From assembly GCF_032118995.1 (NCBI RefSeq), contig NC_092660.1, positions 6,463,501 to 6,527,500 of the forward strand: a stretch of 64,000 nt of DNA, written 5' to 3'. Under the pieces are notes generated by a model, which was not told where the DNA came from, made no database searches, and was given only the letters and a program-made list of their open reading frames with translations. This document shows, one piece after another, positions 23,282 through 34,932 of the stretch. The translations under genes and the position numbers were made by a program. Source of the stretch: Asterias amurensis (Eukaryota; Echinodermata; Asteroidea; Forcipulatida; Asteriidae). Numbering within the stretch: the stretch's first letter is position 1; every line of letters begins with the position of its first letter.

Positions 23282-26200
23282 TTACATTTGGGATAAATGT
23301 TCCACCATTAAATTCTCAAAGTTGATCCGACCCCCCTCCCCAAAATGCCGATGCTGGACATTTTCAACTTCCGTGATTGTCATCCCAAGGGCTTTGGCGA
23401 CTCTCAGATACTCCGAGTCACTATGGTGATGGTGGTACTTGGCCATCGATGTGATCAGGTGGCAGGGTGGGTTGACCCTAAGTCCTGGTGTCTTGCTGGC
23501 ATGGTGGAGGGTCCTGAAAAATGCCTCTAGACCCTCGTAGGTCACTTGGAAGTTGTTACTGTTAAGGAAACAAGGGATATGTGCTAATTAAGTAAGACCC
23601 ATGGAGCTACATATGGTGTGATCATTGGTAGAACAATTCTACCTCCATGGTGTGATCAACTCATTTTGTATCAACTGGGCAGGGTGGGACCATGGAGGTG
23701 GGACAGATGCTTGTCATTCCGATAACTTCCAAATCCCTAGGTCTTTTTCAATAGCTGGCCCCTACCATTGGAATAACATTCCAACCAACAACAGGAAGTG
23801 TCTTACTTCTTATTCACATTAGCAAAGTATACTTTCCAATTCTTCTTTAGCAGAGCCCAGAACACATTGTTAAAGAGTAGAGGTTGACCCAGTGTTTTCT
23901 GGTCCGCATAGAAAGCGTCCTTAATTACAGGTTTACCTCAACTAGTGGTTTAACCCGCCGAGGCCTGGTTCTTGATAAAGTTATCAAGAACCAGGCCTCG
24001 TTGGGTTTAAACCACTAGTTGAAAACCTCTTTACCACACATTGATTCCCTTATTGGTACATGTACATGTAGCTCATTATTAAGTCAGACAGAACCTGAGA
24101 CCTTCTCACCTTATATCAAAGCAGAGTCGTGGGGTGAGGATACCATTCTCGGGCGTGTCTGGTGAACGGCAAACAAACACCTCAGCGAAAAGTTGCAAGC
24201 AGCGATCCCCTGAGAAAACATAACAATAATTAATAATTTATTGATCTTATATTGCGCTCTCTCCAGAACCAGCCTGTTCGAGGGCGCATGACAGTAAAAA
24301 TTGCAACATACAATAAGTGAAAATTTTAAAAGTACACCCAGAAAATATATAAGCAATAATAAACACAAATAAGCAATAATAAACACAAATGTTTGACAAA
24401 AATGTAATCTGACCACGAAGTAAGACTTTCCAGGACAATTGGTGGCAGTAGACTTACCAGGTAAATCTGTTGTTTATGCATAGAACTTTGTAAACAATGG
24501 GAACAAAAACAGTATTGTGTGTGGGCATTCCAAATTTTCTAATCTAATAATGCTGGTAAAAAACACAAAATGTTCTAAGCAAAGTAATCTTTGGGTGAAC
24601 ACTGTTCATTATGTGCTTAGTTGTGCCACCATACACAACGCATGTAGTTTTCAAGTGACATCTCCCCAGAAATGGTCCCGAGAGATAACATTGCAGTACT
24701 TACTGAGGATGTTTAGTGCCAGACCCAGCTGACGAAGGGAAAGATTATTTCGTAGAGCTGTTATGAAATCATTGGCATGTATCCAACCTGGTTGATAATT
24801 TAAAAACAAAATTAAAACAGTAGGAAATTTGAATTTGAAAAATACAGTATTTTTAATGGAGTTGCAAAAAGTGAATCTCTTTCAAAGAAAGACTTCAATA
24901 ATTTGTATGTGTACACTCAGTTTGTTTGCAATTAAAGGTACTGAACACTATTGGTAATTGTCTAAGACCAGTCTTCTCACTTGGTGTATCTCAACATATG
25001 CACAAAATAAGGAACCTGTGAAAATTTGAGCTCAATCGGTCGTCGAAGTTGTGAGATAGTAGTGAACAAAAAAACACGCTTGTCACACAAAGTTGTGTGC
25101 CGAGACCTCAAATTCTAATTCCGAGGTCTCAAAATTCGTGGAAAATTACTTCTTTCTCAAAAACTATGTCACTTCAGAGGGAGCCGTTTCTCACATCGTT
25201 TTATACTATCAACCGCTCCCCATTACTCCTCACCAAGTAAGGTTTTATGCTAATAATTATTTTGAGTAATTACCAATAGTGTCCACTGCCTTTAAAACAA
25301 TTATTTATAGACTAAAAAAACAGTTAAAGGAAGATATATGTAGATCCGTGGTACCTTGTAGATTGAATTCACATCCAACTAGGTCCAGCTTAGTGAGTTT
25401 GTTGCTCTGTAGAAGCTGCACCAAGCCAGAAAGCTGACCAGTCCGCCCAGGGGTGTAGGTGTTGAAATTAACGTTCAATTCTCGCAAACTTGGACTATCT
25501 GTGAATACAACAAATTTTTATTAAACTTAAATCTTTATTAAATCTTTATTAAACAAAATTAACAATAGAAAAGTTTCCCCTAAAAATAAGATAAGGTTAA
25601 ATGGTGCTTTAAAGCCATTATACACTTTTGGAACAGAAAAAAATAAAAGTTCACAGATCTACAAACAACTTACAGGGCTTACAGAAGGTAATGGTGAAAG
25701 ACTTCTCTTGAAATATTATTACATGAAATGCTTTACTTTTTGAGAAAACATTAAAACAATTATAAATTCTCAACATCGAGAATGATGGATTATAGTAAAC
25801 ACATATCATGACACGGCAAAACATGCGGAAACAAGGGTGGGTTTTCCCGTTATTTTCTCCCGACTTCGATGACCGATTGAGCCTAAATTTTCACAGGTTT
25901 GTTATTTTATATATAAGCTGTGATACACGAAGTGTGGGCCTTAATTTAGGCGATAATGCTTACCGAAAATGTCCAATGGTTAGGAGGCACTTTGAATCCT
26001 ACAAAAATGGGATTCAAACCGCCTCTAGCCACCGGGCTACAATCCCGGCCAAAATGCTTGGGCCACCCTTTCCTGATACAACAGTTCCCTGTGCACTTCT
26101 CATTCATATTCACATTCAAAAAACATTTGCCCCAACCCCCGCCCCCCGCTCAATATTGACTTTAATTCGGAACACAGTCGGCAAATGGAACCAACATTGA

Positions 26201-29200
26201 AAGGGGGCAGGGGGCAGGGGGCCCAACGAGTTATGGCCGGGATTGTAGCTCCATGGTCTCAGTGGTCAAGCATAGTGAAGGTCTTTCCGATCCAACCCAA
26301 GTGATATGCCCGTAGATTTTTGTTCACGGGCTTCGTGAGAAAGCACTGAGTTAGTATACAGTGCTTAAAACACATCGGTGTAAGGGCAAAAACAAAATAA
26401 TAGGCCTAAGCTTTATGACAACGGAAAAATTTAAATGCACTCGTGTATGCAACCATGGACAACTCTCACCCTTAACCTCAACAGAGGGCACCATTTGAGC
26501 TTTATTACATCATACCTAAAGGGGCTTCTTCACAACATCTTGCATCCTTACCCTTAACATGTAAGAAGAAAACGTCAAGCATTTCTGTAGTTAGTTGACA
26601 GCTTTCTAAGGCCAGATGAGTGATGTTGCTGTTTGGATGCAATAGCGCCCTCTCTAGGTAGAGAAGGGATCTCAATTTGTTTTGGCTCAGATTGATGGTG
26701 CGAAGCTGGCTGAAGGCTGTGATGGGGTTGATAAGGACAAAGAAAGACTGATAAGAATGGATGCATTCATATCTCAAAAAGTGTTTTCCTAATAAAATGG
26801 CTGTAATTTGTTTCGACTTTTATGGCCAAGAGCTTTATTCCATGTATTGCATCGCTTTGGAACTCCTTGCCTGGTGCATGTTTCCCTCCATCCTACAATC
26901 TAGACTGTTTAAGAGGAATATCTATTCCATCCTTAAAGCTCCCAAGTTGTTTCCATCTTTAATACTTGTCCTCTTGTAGGCTGTTACCAAAAGTGGCTGT
27001 TTACCTTGTTTGTGGCAAACTTGCATTACGAAAAACCAAACAATGACCTACCTTCCGCTATTTCATCCAGTAATAGCTGCTCATTGCTGCCATTTACTGA
27101 TTCCGCATCAGACAGAAACTCAAAATCAGTTGACTGAAGCTCAAGGGTTTCTAGATTAGAACTGTGGAAAGGAGAAACAAAAATGCAAAATTCTGGTTGC
27201 CAGTATTTACTCAAAATACAGCGCAAAGAAGTCCAACCTCTAGAATTACTGTTTCAGTGCTTGTTTTTGTACGTTTTGGACCTAAAATGCCCAGCTTTGT
27301 GTGAGGTTTTACAAGATTATGCACACAAATGAAAGGGACAAGTCTTTCTTAACAAACAAATTGTGTCTTACTGATTTGTGTTGCCTTGGTACATTTCAAA
27401 GTCAATAGTTTTTCATGTTATTGAAAATGGCCTCTCATTATAAGACGGTGACTGTCTGTTCGTATGTCTGTAAATGTTTTTGTCGTTTGTGTCCGTTGTC
27501 TGTCTTGTTCTGTATGGCATCCCCAAATCAAGCAAACGCTTACCGGGGATTGCCAACATTTCAACTTCTCTGTCCTTTTCTTACTATTATTAAGTATTAT
27601 TAGTGTATTCTGTTTTAATGTAAATCATTATTTTGTATGATACTTGTAATACTTGTTTTTTTTTCAAATAAATGTTGTTGTTGGCCGATACGAGAACAAT
27701 TGCAGACTCTTTTCAAGTACATAAAACAGATCGCTCATGTTTGACCTTAGCACAAATGAAATGAAAACAAGAATGTTAGAAAAATAAAGTCAGCAAACCT
27801 CAACATGAGATGTCTAAGTGCTGGGAGATTGCAGTCTTGGATTGAGTTCTCTTCAAAGCGCAGTCTCCGCAGTGACTGCGTGTGGCGCTGGCTGATTGAC
27901 AAAGCTTCAAGCATCTTCTGTGAAGATTCCCCATACATTACTACAAAAAGAGGGGGAAACAACAACATGACAAAAAATATGCGTTCACTGGCTCAAATAT
28001 TTTAGTATGAAATTACACCTTTCTCAAACACTACATTACTCCAGAGGGAGTTCTTTCTCACAATATTTTATACTATCAACAGCTCTCCTTTGCTTATTAC
28101 CAAGTAAATTGTTTTGCTACATTTTGAGTAGCTACCAATAGGGTCCAGTACCCTTATTACATATTGGTAAATGGTCAAAAAATTTTTTTAGAATAGCACA
28201 ACTTACGATTGTCTACAAACTCCAGCTCTTGAAGGCCTGGCCATAAACTCAGAGCTCTCTGAAACATATCACTGTACTCTAGCTCTTGTAGCATAAAACT
28301 GCACAATACAAGATGCTGTATACAATGTGTGGTTTGACTGAGTCGAAAAACTCCATCATCACAATCACAAGCTTTAACTTCATCGAGATCAATTCCATGC
28401 CAACTTGGAAATGGCGGGTCTAATTTGACAATACTGCCACCATTGTTGTTTTCTTGAGGGCTCTTACTCAAATCTAATTCTACCCTGATCGGTTCGGCAA
28501 AGCAAAAGTCATAGAGGTCTTGTCTGGAGTCTATCTCCTCTGTCTGTGTTGGTTCTCCCAGTTTTGGCACCATCCTATGTCTATCATCTTGCGTTGAGCC
28601 ATAATTTTGTATATCCAGGGTCCTGTTGTCAGTACATTCTATCCTCTCTACTCGCTCCCTCTGTGAAGATCCTATTCTTCCTGTGTCATGTTTCTTTAAG
28701 CAACCTTGCTTCGTTCCATTACAATATGAAGATGCTTCGTTGTTGATCTTCCTCTTGCACGACCTCCTTGTCTCTATACTATCTTGTACATCTTCAACGC
28801 GTCTTCCAGCACAGACTTCCAGAATACTGAACAGCTCACCTGGGGTAAGACACTTTGGGTGCTTGAGAGTCAGCTTTCTGAGGACGCCTCCATGGATCAG
28901 GTGCTCCAAGAATGTCTTTAAGACTTGTTTGTACTTGGGTAGGTAATGGGACAGTACAAGCTCCTTGAGATTTCTTTGTAGGGAATACATAGAGACAGGA
29001 TTGGCCTGGATATTAAAAACAAAACATCAATTAATCAAGATTAGTTTAAAAAGCTTTAGATTACCTAAACAACCAAAAATCAAGAAGAGGTTTCCATAGG
29101 CCAATTTCAAAAAGAAAGTGAGCAGATACTTGTGTTCTCTGTAGCAAAATTTCTATTTCAAATCCCCTGCTTAGCAGAGGAGCCTTTTATTATTATTTAT

Positions 29201-32200
29201 TGTAATAAACACTTGCCTGATGAGCCATATTGACTCGGGACAAACTTTACTTGATTTAAATGGAAACATTTGCGTCCACAAACCTGGATGTATGGAAGGA
29301 GGCGACTTTCCAGACGCAGAGAGGATGGGAAGTAATCCTCCAGGGGTTTTCCCTTCCGGCTGATGACATCATCGCTTGGATTGTAGAATGGATTGTGCAG
29401 TATGCTCTGCACCTTCAAACTCTGAATATCTGCAGAATGTGACAGTAACAGATTTTGAGAAATGCAATACAATTGTTCACAGATTCCTTACAGTTAAGTG
29501 AACCTTAAAAACGGTGCAAAATCCTACAAAATGTAGGATAATATCACTAAAGGCATATATAACACTTGTTCTTAAACAATCTTTTCAAAGTCCAACATTT
29601 TAGGGTTGAGGTACCATTCAGTGGTGCGTTTGTAGGACTTCATACTTGCAGGAATAACACAGTGTACAATTACACCTGTGAAGAAATGGTCTACATGTGT
29701 CAGCTTGATTTGACATCACCTAGTTGGACCAATAGATTGCCCAACTTGTGTGCACTAGAGCTATGGAAGGCTCAACTCTAGTTGGGACAATTACTCAAGT
29801 TAGGCCATGATGCTTCAGTCTCCCTCATACTCACCATGTTGTTGTTGAAGCTCCTCTGGCTTACAATGCTCTATGGCTTGGAGCTTTTGCTGACATGTCT
29901 TATCAAGGAATATTTGTCGCCAATCTTCTTGGGCAAATGAAGGGTCGTGGAAAGCACACTGTTGGGCCCTCTTGTCTCTCTTGAAGACATCTCTGTTCAA
30001 TTTCTGCCAGTGATGCTGTACACTAACACCTGTAAAATGGTTAGAAATCATTTTACCTGTTACAATAGCATTAACTCTTTCTTGCATAGCAGAGTACAGG
30101 CAGTTTCTGTCAATGGTTCACACTCCCCGTGGGAAAATGTCTCATCGGGTGTTCCTCAGGGCTCGATCCTTGGCCCCGCCTTATTCCTACTATACAAAAA
30201 TGACATCCAAGATAACATCCAGTCAAGCATGCGGTTGTTCGCCGACGATAGTATTGTTTACAGGGAGATAGAGAACCAAAATGATCACCTTATCCTTCAG
30301 AGAGATCTTGAAGCCCTCGCAGATTGGTCCTCAACCTGGTTGATGCACTTCAACGTTAAAAAGTGTGCCATCCTTTCTATAACGAAGAAGTGCAACCCAA
30401 GTACCTTCCATAACAACATCTTTGGACAGACGCTCGAGCGAGTTGACCAACACGAGCATCTCGGAGTCACCATATCTCACGATCTTCGATGGGACAACCA
30501 CTGTAACAAAATCACACAGAAGGCCAGTCGCACCCTTGGATTACTCCGTCGTACTCTGTCTCCCTGTACCAAGGAAGTCAAGGCAAGAGCATACCAGGCC
30601 CTAGTACGCCCCCAATTAGAATATGCTTCGGAAGCCTGGAACCCGTACACAATCAACACAGTAAACCGCCTTGAACAAGTCCAGCGGGCTGCTGCAAGGT
30701 TTGTCTTCAGCGACTTTCGGAGAACAACATCTGTGACTAGCTTGATTAATACTCTGGGCTGGGAGCAACTCCATACTAGACGACTTGTCTCCCAACTAAC
30801 CATGTTCTACAAGATTCATCACGGACTAGTAAACATACAGTTCCCATCCATCGTCCAAACAGCACCATTTCTTGGAAGACATGACCATCAGTTAAAGTTC
30901 ACCATACCAGTCACATCCATAGATCCGTACAAATACTCCTTCTACCCTTGATCCATCCGACTATTGAACCAGCTCCCAGCAGCCACTGTAATGTCTCCTT
31001 CAATAGCAGCCTTCAAGGAAACTGCCCTACCAGCTATTAGAGGGATGAGGCTACCAGTGGGCTCACATCTCCTCTAAATCATCCGTCAGTTTTTATGCAC
31101 CCTAAGTTATCGTCTTTTGTTATCAGTCTTTTTGTCTTCTCGACACCTTAACTTCACCTTATTTCTTATGCACTTTGCCTGTGACGTCTCTTCTGCACCA
31201 TCCTAGTATAGCTATAGATAGCTGAATAAGGATTCCACCGTTGAAGATTGAAGAAACACTCAGCAGAGAAGCAAAATAAGTGAACAGGCAAGTCATAGAA
31301 AAAGTTGTATTTCCGTCCCATACTCAAAAGGTATTATTACTGGATTAGAAGGATAGGGCCTACAAAACGATGTGTTTAATATTTTACTGATTACGAAGTT
31401 CACACATGAATCTGTTTCTAAGAAATATTTCTCTCTTTTAGAAAGTGAAGCAATTTCAACGAAACATTTATCCGAAGGCCTAAAAGTTGCAACAAAAATT
31501 TTAATAGATGGAAATACTATACCTTTCCTGAGAAAAATTGGATGCAGTACGGCAAGATTCCCTGCACTCAACAATGGGGCAAGATCCAATAAAAGTTGGG
31601 TTGGCAGTACTGCAATTTCTGTGAAAAATTGCAAGATTGTTATTAGTTGATGATCGCATAGTTGCAATAACATTGACCCATGTTTCTCATTACAGAATCA
31701 ATCAACCCTCCTCCTTATGCCCGTCGGGGAAGGGTCACGTTATCGCAACTAACGGTCATGATCAGAATCCAGATCCTTCATCCTGATAGTCTGGGGAATG
31801 GCTAAACAAAAATAGGATCATCGAAAGAGTTATATTACAGTCGTTTGACCAGTTCTGGATCACTTTTTGAATTCACATTGTTTTTTGTTGCAATCTCTTT
31901 GATATTTTAAACAAAAAAGTTGATCAGTTTACCTAAACATGACATAAAACTCACCAAGTATTCACTGACAAAAAAGATTAGTTCTTTTGAAGAGGCTTTG
32001 AGAAAAGTATCGTCACCTGTTTGACCAGTTCAGGGTCAGTTAAATCTATTCTGAATCAGTAGCGTGCCCTTATTGCCAACCCATACTCCCATTCATAAAA
32101 CTGTCTCTCAAGGACACAAAACTTCAGAGGTGTGTTGGCATGGACTTGGACTTCATTTGTTTAGTGAATGTCATGCAAGTGTCTTCAATAGCAGCGCAAA

Positions 32201-33099
32201 AACCCAGTGACAAAACCACAAAACAACAGCAAAGGCAAATGAAAAAGTGAAGCGAACCTAAAAAGCATTATCGACCCCTCCAAGTTCAAATTTCTCAAAA
32301 AAAAAAAAATCTAAAAGAAATTGTTGAAGTAATGTTTCTCAAAATCATCTGAATAAACTTTCTACTGCAGTAGTATGATTTTACCATACTTAGTAAGTTA
32401 GTGCGGCACCATTTGACGCAATGAGATGTTGAGCTGGTCAATGGTAAGTTGCCCCCCTAAAGAAGATTTTGGTAACTTCGTCTCCTCAAAAAAACAAGAT
32501 GTCTGCACAGTATTTACAGGAATGTTTTTTTACACATTTTTATCATTTTACATAAATATTTTTTGCCCCGGCACTCCAATTCTAAAGGTAAGAAGTTTTA
32601 ACAGTGTTTTTCAACCAACATTTTTAAACAAAAAAATGATAAATTTCGCAGACAACCTTCAGGAAAACAGCCATAATTTATTTGCTGATGATGTTTGGCA
32701 CCTTATTTTGGGTTTGTTGGTTTAATGGGTGTTAATCTTCACATTTATCAACAGAAATTGGTAATAATGAGAAGTGATATAACTATTTGGTTATTGCAAA
32801 GTTGAAGTGATCCCGAACTGGTCAATGATCCCGAACTGGTCAAATGACTGTATAATCTGAAAAAAAGTAGAGCTTCGAATAACAACAACATAATTTTATT
32901 GTTAATTTCTGCTGACTGCAGAAAGATTGAAATCCCCGATTTGAAATATAAAACAACTACAATTATATGCCATACCCTCTAGACTGCAATAACCAACGTC
33001 TGAGACTGATTTTGATACTTGCTGTAAGCAGAGAGAAGTCAATGTATCAAAAGAACGCTCCATTTCCCGAACCTCCACATGTCCATGTGTTGCTCTCAT
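23282..33099 (-). CDS. LRRC41: LRRC41-like leucine-rich repeat protein, copy A
   Basis: Twelve minus-strand exons: 33099-32976, 31618-31523, 30029-29835, 29429-29284, 29005-28207, 27940-27799, 27161-27052, 26716-26552, 25498-25355, 24787-24704, 24209-24110, 23558-23282. The 2382 nt join in one frame, 793 residues, close to vertebrate LRRC41 (about 810). Residues 19-28, TLTSLCLQQV, fit the elongin BC-box (S/T/A)LxxLCxxxV. Residues 42-187 match the LRRC41 N-terminal region (LLLDLAPLLSAG, HHWQKLNRDVF). Exon 5 holds HLIHGGVLRKLTL, a basic stretch, and DLYDFCFAEP, the conserved DLYDF spot. Exons 6-11 hold leucine-rich repeats (SQLRTINLSQNKL, LTKLDLVGC, SLRQLGLAL). It is probably the substrate receptor of an elongin BC-cullin ubiquitin ligase, with the LRR part binding targets. 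The orthology call rests on motif order and length by eye. Confidence 0.82.
24932..25295. mobile_element. TTAA-flanked MITE family 1 in LRRC41-A intron
   Basis: Ends TTAAAGGTACTGAACACTAT and ATAGTGTCCACTGCCTTTAA are inverted repeats. The element is in the intron between exons 9 and 10 and also at the same place in copy B (39917-40285), so it predates the duplication. Confidence 0.75.
25605..26010. mobile_element. Truncated TTAA-flanked MITE family 2 in LRRC41-A intron
   Basis: Starts AAAGCCATTATACACTTTTG, the left end of the intact element at 60527-60899, runs through TTTACTTTTTGAGAAAACAT and a cat/atc-type hairpin, and loses its right end near 25990. Copy B has the same truncated piece at about 40572-40935. 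Confidence 0.6.
26011..26551. other. LRRC41-A intron, low-complexity and SINE-like sequence
   Basis: Contains a G-rich run GGGGGCAGGGGGCAGGGGG near 26203-26221 and a pair of inverted CTACAATCCCGGCC segments at about 26037 and 26234 that enclose about 200 bp absent from copy B. No exon is seen. The inverted ends suggest an insertion in copy A. Confidence 0.45.
26770..27000 (+). repeat. LINE-derived fragment in LRRC41-A intron
   Basis: The plus frame around 26840-26960 reads WNSLPGAC-like and ILQSRLFKRNIY, the usual C-terminal 'WNxLP ... FK' sequence after a non-LTR reverse transcriptase, with frameshifts. It is present in both copies. Confidence 0.5.
27415..27682 (+). repeat. LINE 3' untranslated tail
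   Basis: GTCTGTTCGTATGTCTGTAA through ACCGGGGATTGCCAAC to AAATAAATGTTGTTGTTGG is a LINE-type 3' end with a GTT repeat tail, lying in the LRRC41 intron; copy B carries it at 42168-42438. Confidence 0.5.
28010..28165. repeat. TTAA MITE family 1 fragment
   Basis: TTTCTCAAACACTACATTAC through CCAATAGGGTCCAGTACCCT is the right part of family 1 in the intron between exons 5 and 6. It lies inside the 941-bp segment missing from copy B. Confidence 0.5.
30075..31252 (+). mobile_element. 5'-truncated non-LTR retrotransposon (reverse transcriptase 3' part), copy A
   Basis: The plus frame shows GVPQGSILGPALFLLY, the catalytic LFADDSIVY, then LGVTISHDLRWDNHC, AYQALVRPQLEYASEAWNP and QRAAARFVF, the order found in CR1/Jockey-type reverse transcriptases. 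The 5' part and endonuclease are missing. The frame stops at TGA 30949-30951 where the family has an arginine (YSFYP-stop-SIRL), then runs on to TAA at 31075. It sits in intron 2 of LRRC41-A on the opposite strand. The same copy with the same stop is at 44718-45895, so it was inserted and broken before the duplication. Confidence 0.85.
31659..31751. mobile_element. MITE with TAGTTGCRATAA ends, copy A
   Basis: A 93-bp element between TAGTTGCAATAAC and GTTATCGCAACTA. It lies just upstream of exon 2 of LRRC41-A in the intron. Its counterpart in copy B was itself hit by another member (48772-48857). Confidence 0.65.
31752..32975 (-). other. LRRC41-A intron 1
   Basis: A 1.2-kb stretch of the intron between exons 1 and 2. 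TGATCCCGAACTGGTCAA occurs twice near 32809-32845 and GACCAGTTC motifs occur near 31837-31850 and 32021-32034, which looks like the arms of a degenerate inverted element at about 31830-32850. Copy B lacks most of it. No exon is seen. Confidence 0.45.
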
Positions 33100-33377
33100 C
33101 TGTTTGTTGACAAAATTAATTCATACATAACAAGAACGCCCTCACACGATTACGTTTTGCCATGCAGGATATCTGACTATTTAGTATGTTTCTCGCAATG
33201 AAATACAAAGACGTCAGGGCCCAGTGCGGTTTTCGGAAAAGTTTCCGTATGGCGCCACCACTTTTTCAGTCGAAATAAAATAATATAGTATCTAATTTAC
33301 CCGATTGATATATCCCTTTTTGTAAAAATGAGTGAAAAAGTGGTGGCGCCAGACGGAAAGTTATCCCGGTTTTCAAA
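33100..33377. promoter_or_regulatory. Putative bidirectional promoter between LRRC41-A and a plus-strand first exon
   Basis: The two ATGs face away from each other with only 278 bp between them, 138 bp once the MITE at 33235-33366 and its duplicated target are removed. The plus-side start lies in TTTTCAAAATGGCAG, which resembles the YY1-type AAnATGGCnGC element found at starts of TATA-less head-to-head genes. Promoter function is inference from geometry. Confidence 0.45.
33227..33374. mobile_element. 132-bp MITE with 8-bp target-site duplication
   Basis: Element 33235-33366 runs from GGAAAAGTTTCCGTATGGCG to the complementary right end GACGGAAAGTTATCC. It is flanked by CGGTTTTC at 33227-33234 and 33367-33374. 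The second copy of the region has the uninterrupted site GTGCGGTTTTCAAAATGG at 58564-58579, which proves the 8-bp duplication. Confidence 0.9.
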
Positions 33378-33412
33378 ATGGCAGGGCCCATGGAAAAATT
33401 TCTGAAGATTTG
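33378..33412 (+). pseudogene. Orphan first-exon copy (head to head with LRRC41-A)
   Basis: ATGGCAGGGCCCATGG then a donor TTG|GTAAGA. Compared with the copy at 58576-58611 it lacks one A in the A-run, so its frame after codon 7 differs. By position it is the duplicated 5' exon of the transporter gene, now cut off from it by the duplication. It may still be transcribed but is unlikely to give the original protein. Confidence 0.4.
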
Positions 33413-33589
33413 GTAAGAAAAATGAATGCGTTTCCTTTTGTGATTATGACTTTAGTGTTCGAACATATTCAAACATGATACATGTCAAGTTGTTTAGAAT
33501 TTGTTTTCACTGTTACTGTTCGACTATTCTTAAATTTCGAGTAAGGACAACGAAAATGGTTTTTTTTAACCGAGTAGGATAGAATTTTG

Positions 33590-33779
33590 TAGTTGCGATA
33601 ACCATGGAGGTAGGATACCCTCCTCCCGACGGCCGCTAGGTCGGAGGGTTACGAGTTTGTTTCGAGCGGAAACGGTTGATCTGGTCCAACACGTACAATT
33701 TCGACAGCTAGTCACCAGATTTGCCCCATTTTTATCACTTTCAAAAATCATGACACAAATTCTGAGGGTACGAACTTTA
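33590..33779. repeat. Left arm of a TAGTTGCGATAA-family foldback element
   Basis: From TAGTTGCGATAACC through CCTCCTCCCGACGGCCGC and GGAAACGGTTGATCTGG this matches the left arm of the complete element at 58792-59333. The match to the second copy ends at GGGTACGAACTT, the right limit of the duplicated block. Confidence 0.6.
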
Positions 33780-34667
33780 TCTTTACCTTGTGGATCATGT
33801 GACCCGGCAACGAACTTCGGTGAAAATTTACCCTTATATATGTTTTCTCCACAATATCAAAAATTTAGAGATATAATATTTTTGGCTTGCTTGAAAGCTC
33901 CACTCAAAGTTGTCCTACCTACTTCACTTTTCCTGTGCAAAGTACATGTACATTGTCCATACGTATGTATATCATGATTTTGCTTGGGGACCATAGACCC
34001 CTTTACAGATAGGCCGGAAGTGGTGATTATGATGCATTTTGGGAGAGTTTACGAGTAAGCTATGCACGTTTTATGCGTGACGAACATCCCAAAACATCGC
34101 TTCCTATCCCAGAATGCATTGTTTTTTCCTATCTGTAAAGGGGTCTATTATAGCCTTGATATACATGCGTATGAACAGGGATAATCTTCCGGTCGTCGCC
34201 ACCAATTTATCCGCCGTTAATTAACTTCAAAACTATTGTATTTCTAATTTTTCTATATTGTGGAGAAAACATGTAAGGGTCAATTTTCACCGAAGTTCGT
34301 CCCCAGGTCACGTGATCCACAAGGTCAAATTCAAGGTCAAAGTAGAGGTCAAAAGGTTATCATACCTAAACATGTTCCTACAAAAAAGGTGAAGACATAT
34401 TTGGAAAGCTTACACAATTTCCTTTCCAAAGACACCAATTTCAACCAATTTGACCCAAAGGTTACCGATTTATGGTCGTTTGAATGTCAGAGGTCAGGCG
34501 CATTTTGACCGAAATCAACAAGAAAGAGCATGCCGTAGCGCGAAAACCGTTTATCGGATGGAGCTGAAATTTGAAATTTGAGCTTGTTGAGCCACGATTA
34601 CCCCATAAACCAAATTTGAAGAGGGTAGGGTTTAACCCATTGGGTGATTTGACACGGAATGACCCTC
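33780..34667. mobile_element. Foldback element with a nested 154-bp MITE
   Basis: The arm at 33785-33858 (ACCTTGTGGATCATGTGACC ... CTCCACAATAT) is complementary to 34255-34326. Inside, 33994-34147 is a MITE with ends TAGACCCCTTTACAGATAGG and its exact complement. To the right, 34330-34667 has no recognised feature. The whole lies at the junction between the two duplicated blocks. Confidence 0.65.
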
Positions 34668-34932
34668 CTATAGAAAACAATTTCTTCAGAGGGTGCCACT
34701 TACCAAGGAGAAAATGACTTGTGCCCTTGCCCTTTCAAAAACGAAGCATACTTACTGGAAAGTAAGCAGTTTTCAACAGCTATCTATTTGCTTGGAACAT
34801 TTTCTAACTTTCAAAGTTTACAATTGTCATAAACCTGACACTCACGGACGACCCCGTACCATCTTGACAAAGTAACTATATTAAATAGGGATGCTTTTAA
34901 ACAACGAACAAGCCAGCTGGATCACTTGAGAC
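34668..34932. repeat. Junction patchwork copied from RTK introns
   Basis: 34670-34835 matches RTK intron 12541-12712 in the same direction, then 34838-34930 matches 17640-17750 inverted, then the RTK last exon begins at 34933. Either both pieces are dispersed repeats or they were copied during a replication-based rearrangement. Confidence 0.5.

Noticed and set aside
29815..30075. Plus-strand open frame continuing the reverse transcriptase frame to the left
   Set aside because: These bases are the antisense of LRRC41-A exon 3 (29835-30029); the reverse transcriptase similarity starts only near 30075. The same holds for 44590-44717.
30477..30803. 108-codon minus-strand frame with cysteines and arginines
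   Set aside because: It is the antisense shadow of the reverse transcriptase and has no domain; the same frame recurs at 45120-45446.
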